Below, in pieces: positions 1-6,402 of a DNA stretch of 7,583 nucleotides. Source of the DNA: JBEIDK01 sp040383485 (GTDB taxonomy: Bacteria; Bacteroidota; Bacteroidia; UBA4408). Position numbers and translations under genes: made by a program. Below the pieces are notes generated by a model. That model had not been told where the DNA came from. It worked only from the letters and a program-made list of their open reading frames with translations, and searched no databases. Where the stretch lies: positions 1 to 7,583 of the forward strand of contig JBEIDK010000153.1 of the NCBI GenBank assembly GCA_040383485.1. The letters are read 5' to 3'. The first letter of the stretch is position 1. Each line of letters starts with the position of its first letter.

Positions 1-663
1 AAAGATGGAAGAACTGTTAATAATCACATATATTCTCAAATGATGAATGGCAGCGGAAATCCAGTTTGGGCAAGTAATGGCATTTTACTCTCAAATGCAT
101 TATACCCACAACTCAATCCTAATGTTGTTGGAGTTGGTAATAACGAAGCAGTAGTTACTTGGCAAGATTCTCTACCAGGTAATTGGGATTGCCTTGCACA
201 GAAAATTACTACATCAGGCCTACAATTATGGAATAACAATGGAGTTTGTGTTAGTAGTGCAACAGCAAATCAAACTAGCCCAAAAAATGTAAGTAATGGT
301 AACGGAGGTTGCATTTTTGCTTTTCAAGACAAACGAAATGGAAATTCCGATATATATGCACATCAAATTAAAAGCAACGGAACTGCTACTTCAATTATTA
401 ACTATGAAGTTGAAAGTTCAATTTCAATATTCCCAAATCCTTCTAGCGGTAATTTTTATATTAATACCGATGAAGAGTTTAAACATTCTTACCAACTAAT
501 AATTTACAATGCAATTGGAGAAATTGTTTTTCAAAAAAATATTTGGGCTGGTTCAAGAAACGAGGCAATAGCGTCCAATTTAGGTAAAGGAATGTATTTT
601 ATTGCAATCAATAATCTTTCAACAAAAACACAATTTAATTCTAAGCTTATTATCAATGAATAA
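1..663 (+). CDS. T9SS-secreted repeat protein, 3' part only (type-A C-terminal sorting domain)
   Basis: The frame is open from the first base, so the start lies outside the window; 220 residues are visible. Residues 1 to about 130 carry roughly 50-residue repeats with the pattern W-x-x-N-G, then a Gly/Asn-rich stretch, then W/F-Q-D...N-W/S-D...A-Q/H-x-I...G. Examples are VTWQD with CLAQKI, and FAFQDKRNGNSDIYAHQI. Repeats of this kind are common in large extracellular Bacteroidota proteins and probably fold as beta-sheet blades. Residues about 139-220 form a Por-secretion type-A sorting domain: SISIFPNPSSGNFYI at its start, an IYNAIGEIVF strand, LGKGMYFIAI, and a final KLIINE strand. Proteins with this domain cross the outer membrane by the type IX system, and the domain is normally cleaved or used for surface anchoring. 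The function of the passenger part is unknown; adhesin or surface protein is an inference. The stop overlaps the next gene's start by 8 bases. Confidence 0.93.
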   Translation, partial: KDGRTVNNHIYSQMMNGSGNPVWASNGILLSNALYPQLNPNVVGVGNNEAVVTWQDSLPGNWDCLAQKITTSGLQLWNNNGVCVSSATANQTSPKNVSNGNGGCIFAFQDKRNGNSDIYAHQIKSNGTATSIINYEVESSISIFPNPSSGNFYINTDEEFKHSYQLIIYNAIGEIVFQKNIWAGSRNEAIASNLGKGMYFIAINNLSTKTQFNSKLIINE

Positions 664-1147
664 ACAAAGATCATTTCATTTTATTATTCTCATTTTATTT
701 TTTATACCACTTCAAGTAGCATTCTCTCAAAATAAATTAAATGTTAAGAAGTATAAAATAAAAAGTACTACCGAATACGATTTTAAGTCTTCGAAAAATA
801 TCATTGACTCCAAAACAGTTTATGATTTAAATGGGGAGGTAATTGAAGAATATTCTTATAATAAAGTTGGGAAATTAAAGTCGGGTCACAAATATAAACG
901 TAAGGCTGACGGTGATATAATTGAGGAAATAGAAATAGGGGAAAATGGCAAGGTAAAGGAAAAAAGAGTTGTGAAGCATAATGAAAATGGTGAGAAACAA
1001 GAAGAGTTTTTTTATGATATAAATAACAAACTAACAAAAAGACACTTGTATGTTTATGATGCGAAAGGGCTTAGAATAGAACGAAAAACTTTTGACGAAA
1101 AAGGAAAGTTAAAAAGCATGAAGAAATTTGTTTACGAGTACAATTAA
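656..1147 (+). CDS. small secreted protein with YD-like (Tyr-Asp-x-x-Gly) repeats, function unknown
   Basis: This 163-aa protein starts at the ATG inside ATGAATAA, overlapping the end of the T9SS gene by 8 bases. I chose this start because it gives a clean signal peptide: Lys/Arg near the N-terminus, a hydrophobic core FIILILFFIPL at residues 9-19, and a likely signal peptidase I site after AFS (24/25). An upstream in-frame ATG at 602 would bury that signal. The mature part, about residues 45-160, holds degenerate 20-25-residue repeats: YDLNGEVIEEYSYN, NENGEKQEEFFYD, YDAKGLRIERKTFD. They are Lys/Glu-rich and end in KKFVYEYN. They resemble YD/RHS-type or MORN-variant beta-repeats of Bacteroidota exported proteins. 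No catalytic motif is visible. The stop overlaps the VTC gene's ATG by one base, so it is probably co-translated with the polymerase cluster. A role in that cluster is inferred from position only. Confidence 0.85.
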   Translation: MNKQRSFHFIILILFFIPLQVAFSQNKLNVKKYKIKSTTEYDFKSSKNIIDSKTVYDLNGEVIEEYSYNKVGKLKSGHKYKRKADGDIIEEIEIGENGKVKEKRVVKHNENGEKQEEFFYDINNKLTKRHLYVYDAKGLRIERKTFDEKGKLKSMKKFVYEYN

Positions 1148-1923
1148 TGATTGAAGGGATAGAAAATTTTTTATTACAAAACTTTGAATCCATTACTTTA
1201 AAGGAAATGGATAGAGTAAAATTGATGGATAGAACTGATACAAAATTTACATTTCATATCTCAATTTTACCACAAGTTTTAGATGCCGTAAAAAGCCAGT
1301 ATAAAATTTTAGAAATTGAAAATAAACGAATAAGTAAATACGAGACATTGTATTACGATACATCAACCTTTGATTTGTATCACAAGCATCAGAGCGGAAG
1401 ACTAAACAGGTATAAGATAAGACATAGAACATATGTTGAGTCGGCATTGGGTTATTTAGAGGTGAAGTTTAAAAATAATAAAGGCAGAACTATTAAGGAA
1501 AGAATAAAGAAAAAGGAAGTACCATCAACATGGGATGATGCCTCAACAACTTTTTTGGATTCAAAACTTCCATTTTTATCGTCAACACTTAAACCAGTAG
1601 TTTGGGTTAATTACAAAAGAATAACTTTGGTAAGTAAAACAAATGCAGAAAGAGTAACTATTGATTTAGAAATGGAGTTTGATAACAACACTATTAAAAC
1701 CAACCTAAACTCACTTGTAATAGCAGAAGTTAAACAAGATAATAAGCAGTTATCTGAGTTCATTAATGCAATGAAAAAGAATTTTATAAGAGAAGGCTCA
1801 ATGAGTAAATACTGTATGGCCATTGCATTTACAAATGAGCATGTAAAAAAAAATACCTTTAAAGAAAGATTAACACAAATAAATAAGATAATAAATTATG
1901 TCACTACTTCAAGTATTGGTTGA
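1147..1923 (+). CDS. VTC-domain protein, polyphosphate polymerase-like (triphosphate tunnel fold)
   Basis: This 258-aa protein matches the VTC catalytic domain over nearly its whole length. The family belongs to the triphosphate tunnel metalloenzyme superfamily; its yeast member Vtc4 makes polyphosphate from ATP inside an eight-stranded tunnel lined by basic and acidic residues. Visible motifs in order: RTDTK (29-33), the strand YETLYYDT (65-72), the Arg-rich RLNRYKIRHRTY (85-96), LEVK (104-107), GRTIKER (113-119), NYKR (155-158), acidic IDLEMEF (172-178), IAEVK (192-196), and MSKYC (219-223). The last two match in character the conserved Glu and Lys that close the tunnel in the family. It has no SPX regulatory domain, no signal peptide and no membrane segment, so it should be cytoplasmic and needs a membrane partner for transfer. 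The DUF4956 gene overlaps its 3' end by 26 bases. Polymer synthesis is family knowledge; the actual substrate here is inference, and another triphosphate-using activity is possible. Confidence 0.9.
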   Translation: MIEGIENFLLQNFESITLKEMDRVKLMDRTDTKFTFHISILPQVLDAVKSQYKILEIENKRISKYETLYYDTSTFDLYHKHQSGRLNRYKIRHRTYVESALGYLEVKFKNNKGRTIKERIKKKEVPSTWDDASTTFLDSKLPFLSSTLKPVVWVNYKRITLVSKTNAERVTIDLEMEFDNNTIKTNLNSLVIAEVKQDNKQLSEFINAMKKNFIREGSMSKYCMAIAFTNEHVKKNTFKERLTQINKIINYVTTSSIG

Positions 1924-2539
1924 TGAAACAACAATAGAAGCTACTTCTGAAATTTATAAAACATTGTCAAAATTTGGTGCAAGAATCTTGATTGATTTGG
2001 CCTCAGTATTTATGCTGGTGCGTTTTGTTTATTACCCAATTTATAAGCACCGCGAATTGTTTTTTACCTTCTTCATTTTCAACATCATCATTTTTTTGAT
2101 TTGCTTTTTGTTGAACAAAGTTGAGTTAAGTATGGGAGCTGCTTTTGGTTTGTTTGCTGTGTTCAGTATGCTGCGTTATAGAACCGAGGATATTAGTATA
2201 AAAGATATGACTTATCTTTTTTTAGTAATTGCAATAGGCTTGATAGCTGCTGTAACTAAGATTAAAGACACAAGCGATATTTATGAGTACTTGTTTTTAG
2301 GTGTAATAAATACGATAATAATTGTTATCACATATCTGCTAGAAAGCAATACTCTTATGAAGAAGGAGTTAGTGAAAATTATTTCATATGATAATATTAC
2401 CTTGGTAAATGCTGAGAAGGAAGCTGAACTAATACAAGATATTACAGCACGAACTGGTATTAAAGTTCATCGTTTATCAATACAGAGGATTGACTTTTTG
2501 CGTGACGCAGCACAAATAAAAATTTATTATTACGAATAG
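1898..2539 (+). CDS. DUF4956 polytopic inner-membrane protein, partner of the VTC enzyme
   Basis: This 213-aa protein has about four or five membrane segments: roughly residues 29-47, 54-72, 78-91 (short and glycine-rich), 104-121 and 129-147. The block GAAFGLFAVFSMLRYRTE (80-97), followed by DMTYLFLVIAIGLIAA, is the hallmark of DUF4956. A soluble tail (about 150-213) follows, containing NITLV, RTGIKV and a final IKIYYYE strand, probably cytoplasmic. DUF4956 genes are often found next to VTC-domain genes. Here the start lies 26 bases inside the VTC gene, a strong sign of translational coupling. The next in-frame Met (residue 39) falls inside the first membrane segment, so the 1898 start is preferred. 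By analogy with the yeast VTC complex, where membrane segments pass polyphosphate across the bilayer as it is made, I infer that this protein docks the polymerase or conducts its product. No biochemical role is established for the family as far as I know. Confidence 0.9.
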   Translation: MSLLQVLVDETTIEATSEIYKTLSKFGARILIDLASVFMLVRFVYYPIYKHRELFFTFFIFNIIIFLICFLLNKVELSMGAAFGLFAVFSMLRYRTEDISIKDMTYLFLVIAIGLIAAVTKIKDTSDIYEYLFLGVINTIIIVITYLLESNTLMKKELVKIISYDNITLVNAEKEAELIQDITARTGIKVHRLSIQRIDFLRDAAQIKIYYYE

Positions 2540-2553
2540 TTCAAAAAAAAATC

Positions 2554-2946
2554 ATGAATAAATACCTAGTATTAATTACTTTTATTTTTATTGTTACTGC
2601 TTGCAAAAAAGATCCAGGAAAGGGCGGTAGAGCTACTATTAAAGGGCAAGTTACAGTTATTGATTATGATGATACATTTACCATAGCAAAGGATACTTTT
2701 CCTGCTCAAGGAGAAAATGTGTATATCATTTACGGAGATTATAACGTTGTTGGAGACAATACAAAAACTTCTTTTGATGGCACCTTCGAATTTCCTTATT
2801 TAAGAAAAGGTAATTATAGAATTTTTGTTGTATCTAAAGATTCTTCCGCAAAAATTTCAAATAAAACAATTGAAGTGCTTAGAGAAGCAAACATTACAGA
2901 AAAAAAACAAGTTGTAAATCTTGACCAAATAATCATTTTCGATTAA
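2554..2946 (+). CDS. lipoprotein with carboxypeptidase-regulatory/prealbumin-like domain
   Basis: This 130-aa protein begins with a lipoprotein signal: MNK, the hydrophobic run YLVLITFIFI, and the lipobox VTAC with the lipidated Cys at residue 17. After a short KKDPGKGG linker comes one beta-sandwich domain resembling carboxypeptidase regulatory or transthyretin-like folds. It opens with ATIKGQVTV (about 28-36). Further on come VYIIYGDYN and the typical turn TSFDGTFEFPYLRKGNYRIFVV, which matches the D-G-x-F-x-F...L-x-x-G-x-Y pattern. The position of the Cys points to a membrane-anchored envelope protein; whether it faces the periplasm or the surface cannot be decided. The gene sits 14 bases after DUF4956, and its stop overlaps the DUF2490 start by one base (TAATG). 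I infer a linker or assembly role between the inner-membrane part and the outer-membrane barrel. No ligand or enzyme motif is visible. Confidence 0.85.
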   Translation: MNKYLVLITFIFIVTACKKDPGKGGRATIKGQVTVIDYDDTFTIAKDTFPAQGENVYIIYGDYNVVGDNTKTSFDGTFEFPYLRKGNYRIFVVSKDSSAKISNKTIEVLREANITEKKQVVNLDQIIIFD

Positions 2947-3644
2947 TGACATTTTTTAAAATTAAGTCATTTTATCTAATAGTTATAAGTAGTACACTTA
3001 TTGCCAATTTTACTTATGCGCAATTAAATAATGATGCTGGCCTATGGAATACATTCTCAATTCAGTACCCAATAAAAAAAAACTACTCCATAAACTTTGA
3101 CCAAGAATTAAGACTAAAAGAAAATTATTCGAGGTTAAATTTATTATATACCAATATTGGTATTTCTTACAAAAGAAAAGGACTAAAAATAGAACCCTCA
3201 TATAGATTTATTAATAAGTTTGACCTAGATGGTAGTGTTAGTTTTAGACATAGGTTATCACTTGATGTTACTTACAAAAAAAAGTTTGGAAAATTTGCTA
3301 TATCTGAAAGGGCTAGGTACCAAGCAGAAGTAAAAAATGTTTATTCATCGGCTCGTGCTTTCTTACCCGAACAATATTTTAGATTGCGAACGATGTTAGA
3401 TTATAATATTAATGACAACTATTCTATTTATTATTCATGTGAGTTACGTTATCAAATAGCTGTGCCTAATAGTGATGTTGTTTTTAATGAAACATGGCAT
3501 AGAATAAGAAATGTTATTGGATTTGATTATAAAATTAATTTCAAGAATACCATCGGAGTTTATTACTTAGTCCAAAACGAGTTTAATATTTCTCCTCCTG
3601 AAAATATTTACATCGCAGGCTTGCAGTACAGTTTAGGCTTATAG
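2946..3644 (+). CDS. DUF2490-family outer-membrane beta-barrel protein
   Basis: This 232-aa protein has a signal peptide (core FYLIVISSTLIA, likely cleavage TYA/Q at 25/26). The rest is a series of alternating amphipathic strands rich in Tyr, Arg and Asn: LWNTFSIQYPI, SINFDQELRL, LNLLYTNIGISY, LKIEPSYRFI, FRHRLSLDVTY, FAISERARYQAE, FRLRTMLDYNI, YSIYYSCELRYQI, WHRIRNVIGFDYKI, NTIGVYYLVQNEFN and YIAGLQYSLGL. The strand order, the HRLSL and LRTMLDY motifs, the final barrel strand at the very C-terminus and the length fit DUF2490, a Bacteroidota/Proteobacteria family predicted to form an outer-membrane barrel of about 10-12 strands. It is the last gene of the + strand cluster. It could be the outer-membrane exit or anchoring point for whatever the VTC/DUF4956 pair makes; that is inference. 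Its stop directly abuts the stop of the convergent asparagine synthetase gene, with no intergenic base. Confidence 0.85.
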   Translation: MTFFKIKSFYLIVISSTLIANFTYAQLNNDAGLWNTFSIQYPIKKNYSINFDQELRLKENYSRLNLLYTNIGISYKRKGLKIEPSYRFINKFDLDGSVSFRHRLSLDVTYKKKFGKFAISERARYQAEVKNVYSSARAFLPEQYFRLRTMLDYNINDNYSIYYSCELRYQIAVPNSDVVFNETWHRIRNVIGFDYKINFKNTIGVYYLVQNEFNISPPENIYIAGLQYSLGL

Positions 3645-5612
3645 CTATTTTAAGTCAAAAACTTTTAGCCAGACGGCAAAGCTAATAAATTTAAAAATCC
3701 TTCCCGTTTCTGGTTTGTTTCTTTTATCAAAAAAGGAGTCGTAGTTTTTTAGTAAAGAATTCACATCCATAAATTCTTCTAAAATAGGGTTGTCAAAATA
3801 ATGTTTAACATCATTTTTAATATCATAAATCCAATCATTATTTGGTGTGCTGTAACCCATTTTATCTTTCCGATTCAGTATTTGATTTGGTAAAATATCT
3901 TTCTGCGACTCACGCAAAATAAACTTACTAATTCCATTATGAATTTTGTAGGATGCTGGAATTTGCATCGCATACTCAATTACATTTAAATCATCACTAA
4001 AGGGTGTTCTACTTTCAATACTATGATGCATACTGCAGCGGTCTTCGCACTTCAGGTAGTTTTTTAAAAGACTATTATTAAACTCTTGCTGTAATTGTAA
4101 ATTGAGGCTACCTAGTTTGAATATAAATTTATTTTTGAATGACCCTAAATTATTATTCAGAAAATCTTCATTAAAATATTTGATATCCTCTCTTGTGCTA
4201 TTTTGAAAGTTTTTTATTAAAAAATTCGGAAGCTGATTCGCTAAATTATTTTTAACTAATGTCCTCGAAAGATAAGAAGCATTATTCATTGCTAAGCCTA
4301 ATCCTTCAAATAATTTATGACTAATTTTTTCCGAAGTATAACTTAGTAAGTGATGTGGATATCCTCCAAATAATTCATCTCCACCTTGTCCATCCAATAA
4401 CACTTTTATATGATTCTCCTTAGCAAGTTGCATTAAGCTATATTGTGCATATGTACTAGTGCTCCAAATAGGTACATCTTGGCAATACATTAAGCTTTCA
4501 AGGTCCTTCATTAAACCTTCTGAGTTTGGCGTAATAGTATGGAATTTGGTTTTGGATTTCTCAGATACAATTTTCGCGAAATTACTTTCATCAAATTTCG
4601 TTTCTGAGAAGGAAGTGGTGAATGTGTGAAAAGTGGTTTCAGGTTGTATAATATGCATATTACAAACAATTGCCGAACTGTCAATGCCTCCACTTAAACA
4701 GGCGCCAATTGGCACATCCGAGCGTAATCTAATTTTTACGGCATCTTCAAAAAGTGATTTTAATTTTTCAGCATAAGTATTACAAGTGGCTTCATTAAAG
4801 TCGACATATTCGTTATTAACTTCAAGCGTATAATATTTTTTTATTTCTATTTCAAGACTCTTTGTATTAACTATAAGATGATGGGATGGCATGAGTTCAA
4901 TTATATTTTTGAACATACCTTCTGTATTGTATTCTATTTGGCTGTGTATAAAGTAATCGAATACCGCTTTGTTATTTATTTCGGTATTTAATAACCCAAA
5001 ACCTCTTAATTTAAGTAACGCTTTTTGTTCGGATGCAAAAGCAAAAAAGTCTTTGGTTAAAATGTAATAGAAGGGTTTAACACCAAATCTATCTCTGCTG
5101 CACCAAATTTCATTTGTTCTCTTATCAAACAAGGCAAAAGCCCACATGCCATTAAATTTTTTAATACAGTCTTTACCCCATTGTAAATAGGATTTAATAA
5201 TTACTTCTGTATCAGATTTCCCTATAAATACATTGCCTAGAGCTTCTAATTCAATTTTTATCTCTAGGTAATTGTAAATTTCTCCATTAAAGGTTAACCA
5301 TATGTTTTCATTTTCGTCGCACTGAGGTTGATGGCCAGTTGCCTCAAGGTCAATAATAGAGAGCCGTCTATGTGCAAAGGCGATACTTGAGTTTATTGGA
5401 GCCTGCCCTATAAAAGTTTTCGGTGCATATTTTAAGGAAGAAAATTTTATTGAATCTGGTGTGTCAGAACTAAACGCTGCACAATCATGCTCATTAAAAA
5501 AATAAAAACCCTCGCCATCCGGACCACGGTGCTCGAGGGTTTTGCTCATTGTGCTGATAGCAGCAACAATGTCAATTTTTTTTAAAGAAATAATACCTGC
5601 AATACCACACAT
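3645..5612 (-). CDS. asnB: asparagine synthase (glutamine-hydrolysing), class B
   Basis: This 655-aa protein converts aspartate, glutamine and ATP to asparagine, glutamate, AMP and PPi. The glutaminase domain comes first: nucleophile Cys2 in MCGIAGI, HRGPDGEG (28-35), HRRLSIIDL (81-89), FNGEIYNYLE (108-117) and SRDRFGVKP (172-180). The synthetase domain carries the ATP-binding PP-loop LSGGIDSSA (306-314), LDGQGGDELFGGY (406-418), and KCEDRCSMHHSIESRTPF (521-538). The C-terminal part includes RKDKMGYSTP (581-590). All expected active-site residues are present, so it should be active. It is about 100 residues longer than E. coli AsnB. One contributor is an insert of about 40 residues (37-78) between HRGPDGEG and HRRLSIIDL. 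Similar longer forms occur in Bacteroidota, some in polysaccharide clusters, so a modified sugar or peptide substrate cannot be excluded. The start lies 8 bases after the CoA-transferase stop, suggesting co-transcription. Confidence 0.96.
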   Translation of the reverse strand: MCGIAGIISLKKIDIVAAISTMSKTLEHRGPDGEGFYFFNEHDCAAFSSDTPDSIKFSSLKYAPKTFIGQAPINSSIAFAHRRLSIIDLEATGHQPQCDENENIWLTFNGEIYNYLEIKIELEALGNVFIGKSDTEVIIKSYLQWGKDCIKKFNGMWAFALFDKRTNEIWCSRDRFGVKPFYYILTKDFFAFASEQKALLKLRGFGLLNTEINNKAVFDYFIHSQIEYNTEGMFKNIIELMPSHHLIVNTKSLEIEIKKYYTLEVNNEYVDFNEATCNTYAEKLKSLFEDAVKIRLRSDVPIGACLSGGIDSSAIVCNMHIIQPETTFHTFTTSFSETKFDESNFAKIVSEKSKTKFHTITPNSEGLMKDLESLMYCQDVPIWSTSTYAQYSLMQLAKENHIKVLLDGQGGDELFGGYPHHLLSYTSEKISHKLFEGLGLAMNNASYLSRTLVKNNLANQLPNFLIKNFQNSTREDIKYFNEDFLNNNLGSFKNKFIFKLGSLNLQLQQEFNNSLLKNYLKCEDRCSMHHSIESRTPFSDDLNVIEYAMQIPASYKIHNGISKFILRESQKDILPNQILNRKDKMGYSTPNNDWIYDIKNDVKHYFDNPILEEFMDVNSLLKNYDSFFDKRNKPETGRIFKFISFAVWLKVFDLK

Positions 5613-5620
5613 GATAATTG

Positions 5621-6274
5621 CTAAATATTCATTTCGGGTATGTCGCCTTCAATAATAAGTGTGCCTTCAGTAGCTGCTTTTATTTGTTCAACGGTAACTC
5701 CTGGTGCACGTTCAACAAGTTTAAATCCATTAGGAGTAACATCTAACACTGCTAATTCAGTTACAATTTTCTTAACACAATTTACACCTGTTAATGGCAG
5801 GCTACATTTTTTAAGTAATTTAGATTGACCAGCTTTATTGACATGTTGCATGGCAACGATAATATTTTTTGCGGAGGCAACTAAATCCATTGCACCTCCC
5901 ATTCCTTTTACCATTTTGCCAGGTATTTTCCAATTGGCAATATCTCCATTTTCACTTACTTCCATTGCTCCTAATACAGTAAGTTGCACGTGTTCTCCTC
6001 TAATCATTGCAAAACTTGTTGCACTATCAAATATTGATGAGCCGGGTAGAGTGGTAACAGTTTGTTTTCCTGCATTTATTAAATCAGCATCTTCCTCACC
6101 TTCAAAAGGGAAAGGGCCCATGCCTAACAATCCATTTTCTGATTGAAATACAACATTTATTCCATCAGGAACATAGTTTGCTACCAAGGTAGGTATTCCT
6201 ATCCCAAGATTTACATAATAGCCATCTTGAAGTTCTTTTGCTATTCGTTTTGCAATACCAATTTTATCTAACAT
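5621..6274 (-). CDS. scoB: 3-oxoacid CoA-transferase subunit B (ScoB/AtoA type)
   Basis: This 217-aa protein is the catalytic subunit of a family I CoA-transferase, which moves CoA from succinyl-CoA (or another acyl-CoA) to acetoacetate-like acids by way of a glutamyl-CoA intermediate. The signature SENGLLGMGP (45-54) supplies the catalytic glutamate, E46. Other family blocks are VNLGIGIPTLVANY (21-34), DLINAGKQTVTTLPG (64-78), SFAMIRGEHVQLTVLGAMEV (87-106), IPGKMVKGMGGAMDL (117-131) and LPLTGVNCVKKIVTELAVLDV (159-179). The length is normal for subunit B. The enzyme needs subunit A (ScoA), whose gene usually lies directly upstream. Here the upstream neighbour is an unrelated divergent gene, so subunit A must be elsewhere. 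The physiological acid (acetoacetate, butyrate or another) cannot be read from sequence. It begins a two-gene unit with asnB. Confidence 0.95.
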   Translation of the reverse strand: MLDKIGIAKRIAKELQDGYYVNLGIGIPTLVANYVPDGINVVFQSENGLLGMGPFPFEGEEDADLINAGKQTVTTLPGSSIFDSATSFAMIRGEHVQLTVLGAMEVSENGDIANWKIPGKMVKGMGGAMDLVASAKNIIVAMQHVNKAGQSKLLKKCSLPLTGVNCVKKIVTELAVLDVTPNGFKLVERAPGVTVEQIKAATEGTLIIEGDIPEMNI

Positions 6275-6295
6275 TTTATTTCAAAATTGAGTTGC

Positions 6296-6303
6296 CAAAG
6301 TAA
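6296..6303 (-). promoter_or_regulatory. possible -7 box upstream of scoB
   Basis: The - strand reads TTACTTTG here, 21 bases before the scoB ATG. It is one base away from the Bacteroidota primary-sigma -7 consensus TAnnTTTG. I see no clear -33 TTTG at the usual 17-23 base distance, so this is only a candidate. The same octamer occurs in front of two other starts in this window. Confidence 0.22.
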
Positions 6304-6379
6304 TTGAATTTTAGAAACTATGAAGTATAGCTTCATTAAATTTCATGATATATTTTTCATTTTTCTAATCTTTTATAGG

Positions 6380-6387
6380 TTACTTTG
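6380..6387 (+). promoter_or_regulatory. possible -7 box upstream of the 121-aa gene
   Basis: The + strand reads TTACTTTG here, 15 bases before the ATG at 6403, again one base away from TAnnTTTG. A transcript starting a few bases downstream would have a very short leader and would exclude the alternative TTG start at 6385, which lies inside the box. No convincing -33 element is visible; the region upstream is simply T-rich. Confidence 0.22.
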
Positions 6388-6402
6388 TTCAATATATTAA
6401 AT

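Noticed and set aside
602..655. Upstream in-frame ATG at 602 as the start of the YD-repeat protein
   Set aside because: It would add 18 residues before the signal peptide and run deep into the T9SS sorting domain; the ATG at 656 gives a standard signal peptide.
2543..2551. Run of nine A before the lipoprotein ATG as a slippery or regulatory site
   Set aside because: It lies in the 14-base gap between genes, not in a coding frame, and A-rich leaders are normal before Bacteroidota starts.
3665..3685. TTAGC...GCTAA inverted repeat inside the 3' end of asnB as a terminator for the + operon
   Set aside because: Five base pairs with an 11-base loop and no following T-run; likely chance.
5838..6146. 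102-codon open frame on the + strand opposite scoB
   Set aside because: It is antisense to a clearly recognised CoA-transferase gene and has no protein-family character of its own.
6385..6402. TTG at 6385 as the start of the 121-aa gene
   Set aside because: ATG at 6403 is available six codons later, and the TTG overlaps the candidate -7 box.
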